Shown here piece after piece: positions 27,965 through 36,321 of a stretch of DNA of 64,000 nt. The stretch lies in the NCBI RefSeq assembly GCF_030815085.1, contig NZ_JAUSWG010000004.1; one strand, given 5' to 3'. The translations under genes and the position numbers were made by a program. How positions within the stretch are numbered: the first letter of the stretch is position 1; every line of letters begins with the position of its first letter. The stretch is from Paraclostridium ghonii (GTDB lineage Bacteria; Bacillota; Clostridia; Peptostreptococcales; Peptostreptococcaceae). The notes under the pieces were generated by a model. That model was not told where the DNA came from. It made no database searches and saw only the letters and a program-made list of their open reading frames with translations.

Positions 27965-28242
27965 ATATAAAAAAAGCCCTTCATCCCAAATAAAGGGACG
28001 AAAGACTATTACTATCGCGGTACCACCCTAATTGCCAAAATTGGCCTCTTAGCTAAGCATTGCTTATGGTCTATAACGGGACCTTCCGTCTAAGCCTACT
28101 CTTTTAAATTTCGGTTAGAGACTCCGAGATGTTCTTCAATATAAATTTCGTATTGAGCTTCCACCATCCTCAAATCGCTATAACTACATTCTATATCTAC
28201 TCTTCTCTTCTCTGTCTTTATTTTTATATTATTTCAATTATT
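27965..28242 (-). promoter_or_regulatory. T-box leader of asnS
   Basis: The transcribed strand contains the T-box sequence GGGTGGTACCGCG (28028-28016). A terminator hairpin ending in T7 (27999-27968) follows it and can pair alternatively with the T-box. The 5' part has Stem I hallmarks, including AGTAGA and the apical GGTGGAAGCTC. An AAC triplet at 28133-28131 on the 3' side of Stem I is the likely Asn specifier; another AAC is at 28116-28114. Uncharged tRNA(Asn) would favour the antiterminator. Confidence 0.92.
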
Positions 28243-28248
28243 AATAAG

Positions 28249-28277
28249 ATTATACCAACTTATATTTTTCAAGTCAA
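28249..28277 (-). promoter_or_regulatory. asnS T-box promoter
   Basis: TTGACT (28277-28272), a 17-base spacer and the consensus TATAAT (28254-28249) on the minus strand place the start of transcription near 28242, just before the T-box leader. Confidence 0.8.
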
Positions 28278-28349
28278 TGTTTTATTTTTCATAAAATTTG
28301 TATATTTTTGATAAATTTAATAATACTCATAAAATAGGAGGATTTTTTT

Positions 28350-28745
28350 ATGAAATATGCATTATTTATCGTAGTAGTTTTATTATTTATAGGTACTTGT
28401 GTTGAGGATTGTACCTCTTTATCTCAGGTTTTCAGGGAAGGTATATATAATTATATAACGTGTTTAGATACTTCTGTTAATTATTTATCTGAAAATGTTC
28501 CTGCTTTTAATAACCTTACCGAACTTTCTTATAATAAAGCTTATGAGAAAGTTATGAATGATAGACATCTAGTAAAGCACGTTGTTAAACCCGGTGAGAC
28601 ACTAGATTCTATAATTAAATCTTATAATACTGATATAAAAGATATTGATGATTTTAGAAAAGTTATTTATAAAGAAAACATAGATATTATTTCTAGTGAT
28701 TATAATTTAAACTCAGGAGAATGCATCTTAGTTCCTAGTGAATAA
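28350..28745 (+). CDS. Small exported LysM-domain protein
   Basis: The 131-residue protein has an N-terminal hydrophobic segment (about 3-17, ALFIVVVLLFIGTC). The C-terminal LysM-like domain (about 75-130) starts HVVKPGETLDSIIKSYN and ends CILVPSE. LysM binds N-acetylglucosamine in peptidoglycan or spore cortex. It is encoded divergently from asnS, near the csp germination genes. Three cysteines lie early (after the membrane segment). A role in envelope or spore is possible, but there is no direct evidence. The start has a clear AGGAGG upstream. Confidence 0.75.
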   Translation: MKYALFIVVVLLFIGTCVEDCTSLSQVFREGIYNYITCLDTSVNYLSENVPAFNNLTELSYNKAYEKVMNDRHLVKHVVKPGETLDSIIKSYNTDIKDIDDFRKVIYKENIDIISSDYNLNSGECILVPSE

Positions 28746-28746
28746 A

Positions 28747-28862
28747 AAAATTCGCTTCGCTCATGTCGCCAACGACCTCAAGAAAGCGGTCCGTTGCTCA
28801 AGTTTATAAGTTGGAAATTATATTTATCCATAGTTCAGGATTAAATATAATTTCCTAAGGAT
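28747..28862. repeat. Dispersed structured intergenic element, copy A
   Basis: This copy shares with 57333-57475 the segments TTCGCTTCGCT (TTCACTTCGCT in the other copy), CATGTCGCCAACGACCT and GGTCCGTTGCTCAAGTTTA. A perfect 14-bp inverted repeat (28813-28826 with 28842-28855) forms a second hairpin. It is GC-richer than its surroundings and contains no open frame. Confidence 0.7.
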
Positions 28863-28870
28863 TAAAAAAG

Positions 28871-28906
28871 ATGTCGCATGACAATTTTAAATTGCCCATG
28901 CGACAT
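28871..28906 (-). terminator. Conserved hairpin, member 1, after the DUF3787-like gene
   Basis: The arms ATGTCGCATG (28871-28880) and CATGCGACAT (28897-28906) pair perfectly. Inside them CAATTT and AAATTG also pair. Related hairpins are at 43401-43442 and 50153-50192, each after a minus-strand gene. Confidence 0.75.
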
Positions 28907-28918
28907 TCCAGTTTTTGC

Positions 28919-29113
28919 TTATAGTCTACTTCCATTATCTACCCAATCTTTAGCTTCTTCTACATTACTTAAAGAGGGTATAGATACATTGCTATTGTCT
29001 TTTTTTTGTTTAGTTCCAGCCCAAGCTGCTGTATATTCATTTTTTACAGGCTTGTTAGATTTTAATCTTTTATTTCCTTCTCCAGTTAGCGCTTTGCTTT
29101 TTTCATTTGTCAT
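28919..29113 (-). CDS. Small DUF3787-like protein
   Basis: A 64-residue protein is predicted from the ATG at 29113, six bases after AGAGGTG. The longer reading from a GTG inside that Shine-Dalgarno is unlikely. It is Lys/Asn-rich with a centre EYTAAWAGTK and the tail VSIPSLSNVEEAKDWVDNGSRL-type (residues about 42-64). This resembles the clostridial DUF3787 family, recognised from memory. It lies 63 bases downstream of cspC on the same strand, so it may be co-transcribed in the forespore. Function unknown. Confidence 0.6.
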   Translation of the reverse strand: MTNEKSKALTGEGNKRLKSNKPVKNEYTAAWAGTKQKKDNSNVSIPSLSNVEEAKDWVDNGSRL

Positions 29114-29176
29114 ACTAATCACCTCTTTTTCTTTTTGTAATTAGTTTCTACATTATAAATTATAAAATACATATTA

Positions 29177-30847
29177 TTAAAAGTTATTAGAAATTTCTAC
29201 TATAGTGTTTTTTAAATCTAATATTCCATACCCTTGAGATGTATTTGGGTACGTATATATATCTTTTTTAGTGGCACCAAGCATTAAATATGTCTTTAAT
29301 GGCTGAATTGATAATAACTCTCCATAAAGTTCATATTCTAATTTTATATATTCAAATATAATTGCTAATACTCCACTTACTATAGAAGAACTTACTCCAG
29401 TTCCAATAGATGTATTATATGAGTTATTTATATAAGTTGAAATTATATCTACTCCTGGAGCAACTATATCAGGCTTGATTAAATTCATGTTTTCAGGTCC
29501 TTTTGAAGATCCTATCCATATACTATCGGTTTTATCATTGTAAGTTCCTATAGTTATTACATTTTCAGATGCTGCATACATAGTTATAGTAGCTTCTGAT
29601 GATGGATCTGAAAACCTAGTTTCACTTGAAATTATATTTTTATTTGGTAAATAAACATCATAATATCCTTCTATTATAAATTTTGGAATCAATCTAAGTG
29701 TCCAAATCCCTGGTTTTATATCGTATAAACTTATTGTTAATTCTTCATTTCCTGACTCTAACCAAGGATATGAGAGTCTCATTTCATAAGTTGTGTCTTC
29801 CAAATTAAATTTTCCTTTATATACATAGTATTCAGGAGAATACATGATTTTATAACTCATTTCCCCTGATGGAGATATTAACATTGCTCCAATCTTATCA
29901 GGTCCATTTAGCACTAATGTTATATCTAAATTGGTTTGATCTCCTACCTGAATTATTATATCGTCAAATTTTTCTGTATTTTTTATTTGTCCTATATAAT
30001 GAATATCTGTATTTCCTTCATTCCCTGCTCCACTTACTACTACTATGCCAGGTTCTGTTAATTCCTTAAATGTAGCTAACATAGTTGACTCAATTATAGA
30101 TTTAGAAATTAAACCTATAGTTAAATTTATTATCATATTTTTATTCTCTTTCTTTGCTACATCCAATACATATCTTATCGCAGCTAAAAAATCCGATTTT
30201 TGATAATTTATTTTACCCTTTTTATATGTGTCTTTATATTCTCTTAGTTTAACGACTACTAATTCACTATCTATAGCTACTCCTTTATATTGAGAATTTA
30301 AATTCCCTTTGCCCGCTACTATACCTGCTGCTGTAGTTCCTGTCCCTATAGTATCTTCACTTAAAGTTTTATCTTTTTCTTCTATAGCTTTATTTATATC
30401 ATCTCTTGTAAATTCACTTCCAAATATTAACCCCTTAGGAGGTTTCTTTTTTTCACTTTGTTGATCCCATATAGATACTATTTTTGTTTTATTATCCTCT
30501 ATAAAATCTGGATGTAAGTAATCTATTCCTGAATCTATTATCGCTATTAAAACATTTTTTCCAGTTGATTTAATATATGGATTTTTGTATATATAATCCG
30601 TTCCAACTGCATCTTCTACACTAACACCTTGATCTAAGTTATTAGTTATTTCCATTAAGGAACTCATAGGTACTGAATTTTGCCACCAAGATACACTAGG
30701 AATTGTGTTTAAATTCTCTTCCTTAAAACTCATTGGTACATATATTACAGTAAGATTATTATTTAAAACCATATATTTTTCTATTCCAGCTTTTTTCAAA
30801 TCAGATTCAATATCTCCTTGATAAATTATAAGATAGGATTTTTCCAA
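29177..30847 (-). CDS. cspC: CspC-like subtilase pseudoprotease (germinant-signalling protein)
   Basis: The 556-residue subtilase-family protein keeps the catalytic Asp105 (IAIIDSGIDY). It lacks the other two residues: the His site reads GTGT with Thr169, and the Ser site reads GTG with Gly484. Thr and Gly at these sites are also reported for C. difficile CspC, which is needed for bile-salt germination signalling. A jellyroll-like insertion (about 280-410) is typical of clostridial Csp proteins. It starts with TTG ten bases after AGGAGG and lies 20 bases after cspBA. No sleC is present in the window. Confidence 0.9.
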   Translation of the reverse strand: MEKSYLIIYQGDIESDLKKAGIEKYMVLNNNLTVIYVPMSFKEENLNTIPSVSWWQNSVPMSSLMEITNNLDQGVSVEDAVGTDYIYKNPYIKSTGKNVLIAIIDSGIDYLHPDFIEDNKTKIVSIWDQQSEKKKPPKGLIFGSEFTRDDINKAIEEKDKTLSEDTIGTGTTAAGIVAGKGNLNSQYKGVAIDSELVVVKLREYKDTYKKGKINYQKSDFLAAIRYVLDVAKKENKNMIINLTIGLISKSIIESTMLATFKELTEPGIVVVSGAGNEGNTDIHYIGQIKNTEKFDDIIIQVGDQTNLDITLVLNGPDKIGAMLISPSGEMSYKIMYSPEYYVYKGKFNLEDTTYEMRLSYPWLESGNEELTISLYDIKPGIWTLRLIPKFIIEGYYDVYLPNKNIISSETRFSDPSSEATITMYAASENVITIGTYNDKTDSIWIGSSKGPENMNLIKPDIVAPGVDIISTYINNSYNTSIGTGVSSSIVSGVLAIIFEYIKLEYELYGELLSIQPLKTYLMLGATKKDIYTYPNTSQGYGILDLKNTIVEISNNF

Positions 30848-30867
30848 GGCAAAATCTCCTCCTTTTT

Positions 30868-33800
30868 TTATTTTAATTGATTAAAAACTCCTCTAATATC
30901 TAAAAATCCATATCCATAAATATCGTTTGGATAAACTATACTTTCATTTCTTTTTGCGCCTGCATGAATATAAGTTCTTATAATATTTGTAAATCCTTTA
31001 AATGGATAATAATTATCTACTAACGCATATTGTAAGTAAAGTTCAATAGATCCTGCTAAGTAGGCTCCAGAAGCTGCTGTACCTGTCATTGTTGCGTAAT
31101 CATTTCCAGGGTAAGTTGATATTATATTTACTCCAGGAGCGACTACATCCGGTCTACTTAGTCCATTCATTGTTGGACCTCTTGAAGATGGAGGCCATAT
31201 ACTATTTTCAAGCAAATTAAATCCCCCAGCTACAATTACATTTCCATATGTAGAAGGGTAATTGATAGTGTGAGACGTTGATGAATCTATAAATTTAGTT
31301 CCAGGGTTTATAATTGCTTTATTTGGTAAATAGGCATTATAAACTCCATTTGTTATATATTCTCCTTTCAACCTTATTTTCCATATTCCTCTTGTTGCAT
31401 TTTTAAGAAGTATTTTAATTTGTTCTTGACCCGAGTATCCGGTTGGGTATATATATGCTATCACATACCATGTAGCTTCTATGTCAAACAATCCTGAAAC
31501 TTCATTGTAACTAGATACTTTTATAAATTTACTTTGTTCTCCACTAGGCGCCACAATTGAAGCACTTATTTTATCTGGTTTATTTACCCAAATATTTATT
31601 TCTAAAAAACTTTCATCTTCATCTATTTCTATTTCTATATCTTTTTCTTCTCCTATAAAATTAACTTTTCCCATTGAGTGGGTCTGAGTATTTCCTTCAT
31701 TACCCGCTGCTGAAACTATGCATAAACCTTTGTTAAACGCGGGAGCTTCTTTTAATACATTCTCTGTCGCACCTATCAAACTATTGCTTCCAAGAGATAA
31801 ATTTATAACTATTGGTTTTTTTTCTTCTATTGACTTTTCATATGCATACCTAATTCCAGCTTCTAAAAAAGTGCTATCATAATTCTCATCAATTTTTTTT
31901 AATTTTACAATTATGAGTTCTGAGTCTGGGGCAACTCCTTCATATTGTTTATTTAAGTTTCCAAGTCCTGAGCATATTCCACTTATCATTGTTCCCTGCC
32001 CTGAATCATCTTTAGTTAGACTTTTATCATTACCCTGAATAGCTTTATTTATATCTTCTTTTGTATACTCAGTCCCTATTTTATATCCTTTTGGAGGTTT
32101 TCCATCTATAGTCTGATCCCACAGATATGCTATTTTTGATGTTTTATCAGAGTATATAAAATCTTCATGTAAATAATCTATTCCAGAATCTAGTATAGCA
32201 ATTAAAACCCCTCTTCCTGTAACAGGTGTATTTAAATTATTTTGTAAAAAATTAGCCCCTATTTCTTTTTTAGCTACTATCCCATTGCTAATATCTCGGG
32301 TGATAGTTCCTAATTGGTTCATAACTATACTTGATTTAAATGATTTTAAAGATTTTATATTTAACAACTTATTATATCTTTGAGGATCTCTAATTGGTAA
32401 TATTAATACTCCATTTTCATCATTTATCTCATAATAATTATATTCTAACCCTGTTGATTTTAATTCTTTAACGAAATCAGGGCCGTGTACTACATGATAT
32501 CTAAATGCTAAATCAGGTGGTAATTCTAATCTATTTATATTTTTTATTTTTCTTTTAATTTTCTTTCTATAAGGCAAATCATAGCCTTTGTTAATATTGA
32601 AAGTATTATCAAGTCTTACGTTTCCTAAATCTAAAAATCCAAACCCCATAGAATTATTTGGATATGTATCTCCTGAATTTCTTTTTGCTTCTTTTAATAA
32701 GAATGATTTAATTTTTTGAGAATAAAAAAACAAATCATTCTTGTCTACTATTCCCCACTGCATTAATAATGCTACTAACCCTGTAACATGAGGTGTTGCC
32801 ATACTAGTTCCAGTTAGTGCCCCTATACTTCCACCCGGAAGAACTGATAGAATATTTTCTCCTGGGGCTAATAAATCTGGTTTATATACACCTTGACTTA
32901 TATCTCCTTCACCTGAAAAGATAGAAACAGTATCTGTTGTTGAATTAAAACTACCTACAGTTATAGCCTTATTAGCAGTACCCGGAACAGTTACAGTCAA
33001 ATTTTTATTAGCTTCTAAAAAACGTGTACCTTTGCTAATTCCTTCTGATGTAGGTAAGTATATACCGATGTCTCCCATAACTATATTTACAGGTTTAAAA
33101 ACTAATTTCCATATACCCTGGTTTATAGCTGTTGGAGAGCTAAGTTGTATGGATATTCTCCTTGATAAAGAGTATGGAGCTATAGGATAAAAATATCCTT
33201 TTACTTTAGTACTACCTAATACATTTCTTATTTCACCTGATGTCAAAGATATTTCTTGGCTCTTTACGTTTGATGGACTGACTATATAAACACTAAAATC
33301 ATCAATAAATTGAGGCCATATATCTATATTTAAAATTTTTTCATTTTCTCCAACTACAAACTCAACCTCTTTAACTTCATTTTCTAATTTTATATTTTTA
33401 TGACCATCTTTATCTCCATTGTTTCCTGCAGCTACAACTATATTATTTTTCCAAAATGCTGACATATCATCAATGTACTGTTCAAATAAAGATAATCCAC
33501 TGTGTGAGCCTTCATTACTACCATAACTTATATTTATAGCCACTGGCATTTTTAATTCTAAAGCTTTATCCAAAATAAACTTAATAGCTCTCATAAACTC
33601 TGTACTTTTAGAAAAAACATCTGTTGATACACTTCCAACTCTTACTACTATTAAGTTAGCTTCCTCTGCGATTTGACAAGCTATACCTGCTACATGTGTA
33701 CCATGAGTACTAGTTGGAGATATTGGTATATTTATATCTCTTTTAATTGCTTTATTTATATCCTCATTTGTGTATAATGTTCCATATTGAAACCCTTGTG

Positions 33801-34233
33801 GTGGCTTACCTTGAATTGATTGATCCCAATAATAAAGTATTTTTGAATTCCCACTAGAATCCTTAAACAAGTCTATATTGTAATCTATACCTGAATCTAT
33901 AATTCCTATAATCGTCCCCTTTCCGGTTAATCTATTTGTAGTTTTAAATCTTGTAATCCCTATTCTTGAGAAACTTTGTATATCTTGTGTTGTTAAAATA
34001 AATGGTTTTTCTAAATATTCGATTTGTGGATAGTTTAAAAGCAAATCAATTTTTTCAACACTGTCAGAACTTATAATTGCATAGTTGTAACCTAATATTT
34101 CTATATATACACCTAACTCTTTTTCTATTACAGATAAATCTCCATTACATTTAACAATTACTTCATAATTTATAAAAAACACCCCCCTATATAAAAAGAT
34201 GATATTCATTACATTTATAGAATTTATTTCCAT
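30868..34233 (-). CDS. cspBA: CspBA-like fused subtilase: active CspB half and inactive CspA half
   Basis: The open frame encodes two subtilase domains. The first has the full triad Asp113, His177 (STHGTH) and Ser477 (GTSMATPH), so it should be an active CspB that can cleave pro-SleC. The second has Asp682 but Gln746 for His (GQGT) and Ala1053 for Ser (GTAAS), so it is a CspA-type pseudoprotease. This fused pair occurs in C. difficile and relatives. The start is uncertain: the outer bound given here is an ATG without a Shine-Dalgarno. The AGGGGGGTG at 34188-34180 points to an in-frame ATA at 34173. Confidence 0.92.
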   Translation of the reverse strand: MEINSINVMNIIFLYRGVFFINYEVIVKCNGDLSVIEKELGVYIEILGYNYAIISSDSVEKIDLLLNYPQIEYLEKPFILTTQDIQSFSRIGITRFKTTNRLTGKGTIIGIIDSGIDYNIDLFKDSSGNSKILYYWDQSIQGKPPQGFQYGTLYTNEDINKAIKRDINIPISPTSTHGTHVAGIACQIAEEANLIVVRVGSVSTDVFSKSTEFMRAIKFILDKALELKMPVAINISYGSNEGSHSGLSLFEQYIDDMSAFWKNNIVVAAGNNGDKDGHKNIKLENEVKEVEFVVGENEKILNIDIWPQFIDDFSVYIVSPSNVKSQEISLTSGEIRNVLGSTKVKGYFYPIAPYSLSRRISIQLSSPTAINQGIWKLVFKPVNIVMGDIGIYLPTSEGISKGTRFLEANKNLTVTVPGTANKAITVGSFNSTTDTVSIFSGEGDISQGVYKPDLLAPGENILSVLPGGSIGALTGTSMATPHVTGLVALLMQWGIVDKNDLFFYSQKIKSFLLKEAKRNSGDTYPNNSMGFGFLDLGNVRLDNTFNINKGYDLPYRKKIKRKIKNINRLELPPDLAFRYHVVHGPDFVKELKSTGLEYNYYEINDENGVLILPIRDPQRYNKLLNIKSLKSFKSSIVMNQLGTITRDISNGIVAKKEIGANFLQNNLNTPVTGRGVLIAILDSGIDYLHEDFIYSDKTSKIAYLWDQTIDGKPPKGYKIGTEYTKEDINKAIQGNDKSLTKDDSGQGTMISGICSGLGNLNKQYEGVAPDSELIIVKLKKIDENYDSTFLEAGIRYAYEKSIEEKKPIVINLSLGSNSLIGATENVLKEAPAFNKGLCIVSAAGNEGNTQTHSMGKVNFIGEEKDIEIEIDEDESFLEINIWVNKPDKISASIVAPSGEQSKFIKVSSYNEVSGLFDIEATWYVIAYIYPTGYSGQEQIKILLKNATRGIWKIRLKGEYITNGVYNAYLPNKAIINPGTKFIDSSTSHTINYPSTYGNVIVAGGFNLLENSIWPPSSRGPTMNGLSRPDVVAPGVNIISTYPGNDYATMTGTAASGAYLAGSIELYLQYALVDNYYPFKGFTNIIRTYIHAGAKRNESIVYPNDIYGYGFLDIRGVFNQLK

Positions 34234-34321
34234 TATTATATATATTCATTTTACTTTTATTGTATAATAGATATATTACTGTATTTTTCATTATAAAGAT
34301 TTATTGAAAGGATGTTTTGAG

Positions 34322-35410
34322 TTGAAAGATAGAAAAATTAATTTTAATCTTGTTTTAACACTTATAATAACTTATGTATTTATAAAGTTTATAGATAACT
34401 ATAAGTATTTTTTTAATATAGTAAAATTGTTATTCTCTTTACTAACACCATTTATTATAGCTTTTATTTTAGCTTACATATTTTCACCAATAGTAAATTA
34501 TTTAGAGACCAAATTAAAACTAAAAAGAATTTATTCGCTATTTATAACATATGGAATTTTAATTTTTATTATAATCTCTTTTATATTTTTTACAGCTCCT
34601 GCTATAGTAAGTAGTTTAGCTGATATAGTTAGCCAAATTCCTATATATGCTAAGCAAACCCAATACTTTTTTATAGAAATTGGAGATCAATTAAAAAGTG
34701 TTGATCCTAAAACCTTAAAAGAAATCGGAGATAAAGTTTTTTCAGCAATGCCTGAAATAAGCAATTTACTTATAGGCTACTTAGGTGATATTTTCACAAC
34801 TACATTCTCTATTTCTAAATTTATTGTTCAGTTTATATTCGCCTTTATAATTTGTTTTTACATAATATTAGAGAAGGAAAGTTTTATTTCATTTTATAAA
34901 AAAACTCTTCATGTATTTTTAGGTGAAAAGAACACCTTATTTATTTTGGAACTTGGGAATAATATAAATGATAGTATAGGGAAATACTTTTCAGGTAAGA
35001 TTTTAGATTCATTTATAGTAGGGGTTATATCAGGTATAGGACTTTACCTGATTGGATCTCCGTATGCACTATTATTTGGTACTTTGATAGGTTTTATGAA
35101 TATGATTCCTTATTTCGGACCTGTAATAGGTATGACACCTGTTGTTATAATAAATTTATTTTATAACCCTAGTATTGCATTGTTTTCACTAGTTTATTTA
35201 ATACTTGTTCAACAAATTGAAATTGTATTTATAGAGCCTAAAATTGTAGGTGGTCAACTTGGCCTTAGCCCTTTTTTCACAATATTAGCAGTTACAGTTG
35301 GTGGTGGCTTCTTTGGTATTCCAGGTATGATTCTTTCGGCACCTCTTATGGGTGTTCTAAAGATCTATTTAGTGAACTTTATAAATCACAAATACAGTTC
35401 TACATTATAG
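34322..35410 (+). CDS. AI-2E transporter family membrane protein
   Basis: The 362-residue protein starts at TTG 34322, chosen because AAAGGATG lies just upstream. It has about eight hydrophobic segments. Two family hallmarks are SYLGSPYALLFGTLIGFMN-like spacing (IGSPYALLFGTLIGFMNMIP) and the late PKIVGGQLGLSPFFTILAV. Proteins of this family act as AI-2 exporters or Na+/H+ antiporters in different bacteria; the substrate cannot be read here. It is divergent from cspBA. Confidence 0.88.
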   Translation: MKDRKINFNLVLTLIITYVFIKFIDNYKYFFNIVKLLFSLLTPFIIAFILAYIFSPIVNYLETKLKLKRIYSLFITYGILIFIIISFIFFTAPAIVSSLADIVSQIPIYAKQTQYFFIEIGDQLKSVDPKTLKEIGDKVFSAMPEISNLLIGYLGDIFTTTFSISKFIVQFIFAFIICFYIILEKESFISFYKKTLHVFLGEKNTLFILELGNNINDSIGKYFSGKILDSFIVGVISGIGLYLIGSPYALLFGTLIGFMNMIPYFGPVIGMTPVVIINLFYNPSIALFSLVYLILVQQIEIVFIEPKIVGGQLGLSPFFTILAVTVGGGFFGIPGMILSAPLMGVLKIYLVNFINHKYSSTL

Positions 35411-35552
35411 TTAATAAATATACTTTTTAAACACTTTTTTAATTACAATTTAGTAACCTCAAGTAACAAGTATGTAACTGTTATAATATAAATAGTTTAT
35501 GGTAATATTTATATATAGAAGATAACTTATATATTTGAAAAGAGGTAATGAT

Positions 35553-36275
35553 ATGAAAAAATTAGTTATTGTTTTATTTATTTTCTGTAGTGTATTATTT
35601 GTTACTAATCCTATTTTTAAATCTTCATTTGCAAATAATGAATCAAAATCTAGTAACGAAGCCACAAAGGTTGATAAACCAACCGCCAAAGAAACTGAGA
35701 ATAAAGCATTAGAAACTAATACTGTATCTGATATAGATAATAGTGATTCTAACAAAGATATCACAGCTAAAGAAGTTAGTAATAAATCTAACAAAATTAA
35801 CTCTGATTTAGAATCTAAAAAAGAAGTTTCTAATGTAACATCTTCAAATGATAAAAAAGTTTCTAAATCTAATGAAGCTAATAAAAAAGATGATTTAGTA
35901 AAACCTAATAATTCTAAAAATAATGTTAAAACTAATAAGCCTAGTGAATCTAACGATGTTAAAGCTAATAAGCCTAGTGAGTCTAACAACGTTATTAAAG
36001 ATGATAAATCTAATGAATCTGTTAAAAACGAAGAAGATAGTGTAGCAAAAACTTTAACTAAAGATGATGCTTTAAAATTATTATTGGACATGAATCCAAA
36101 TTTAGTATACTCATACCAAGGTGATGAAAATACATTCTCTGCTTTAAAAAACAAAGGTCTTTCTGGATATGTATTTTTACCTAATGTAGACACTGACTTA
36201 GGATATTTTGTAGATAAAAATACATCTAGTATATACTACTTCCATCCTAGCGGATATTTAGAAAAAATAAAATAA
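35553..36275 (+). CDS. Secreted low-complexity protein
   Basis: A 240-residue protein starts at ATG 35553, after AGAGGT. A signal peptide (about 1-25, KKLVIVLFIFCSVLFV) ends near SSFA. Residues 30-170 are low complexity and rich in Ser, Asn, Lys and Asp, with repeats of NKPSESN. The compact C-terminal domain (about 170-240) includes LLLDMNPNLVYSYQGDENTF and GLSGYVFLPN. It has no cell-wall sorting signal. The long tail looks like a spacer in the wall, with a small unknown functional domain at the end. Confidence 0.7.
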   Translation: MKKLVIVLFIFCSVLFVTNPIFKSSFANNESKSSNEATKVDKPTAKETENKALETNTVSDIDNSDSNKDITAKEVSNKSNKINSDLESKKEVSNVTSSNDKKVSKSNEANKKDDLVKPNNSKNNVKTNKPSESNDVKANKPSESNNVIKDDKSNESVKNEEDSVAKTLTKDDALKLLLDMNPNLVYSYQGDENTFSALKNKGLSGYVFLPNVDTDLGYFVDKNTSSIYYFHPSGYLEKIK

Positions 36276-36277
36276 TA

Positions 36278-36321
36278 AAAAGCCTGAGAATACATTTTAA
36301 AATGTACTCTCAGGCTTTTTT
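36278..36321. terminator. Bidirectional terminator overlapping the 3' coding end of the next gene
   Basis: A 22-bp stem, AAAAAGCCTGAGAATACATT extended to 36299 and pairing with 36300-36321, has one mismatch and T5. It lies between convergent genes and includes the last seven codons (KKPESTF) of the minus-strand gene. Confidence 0.85.

Noticed and set aside
34234..34303. Sigma-G promoter for cspBA
   Set aside because: GAATA-like sequences are present, but no -10 at suitable spacing could be matched with confidence in such AT-rich DNA.
35459..36193. A 244-codon minus-strand frame opposite the secreted low-complexity protein
   Set aside because: It is the mirror of Asn/Ser/Lys-rich codons, has no Shine-Dalgarno and reads as Leu/Ser-rich nonsense. 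The plus-strand frame has a signal peptide, Shine-Dalgarno and terminator.
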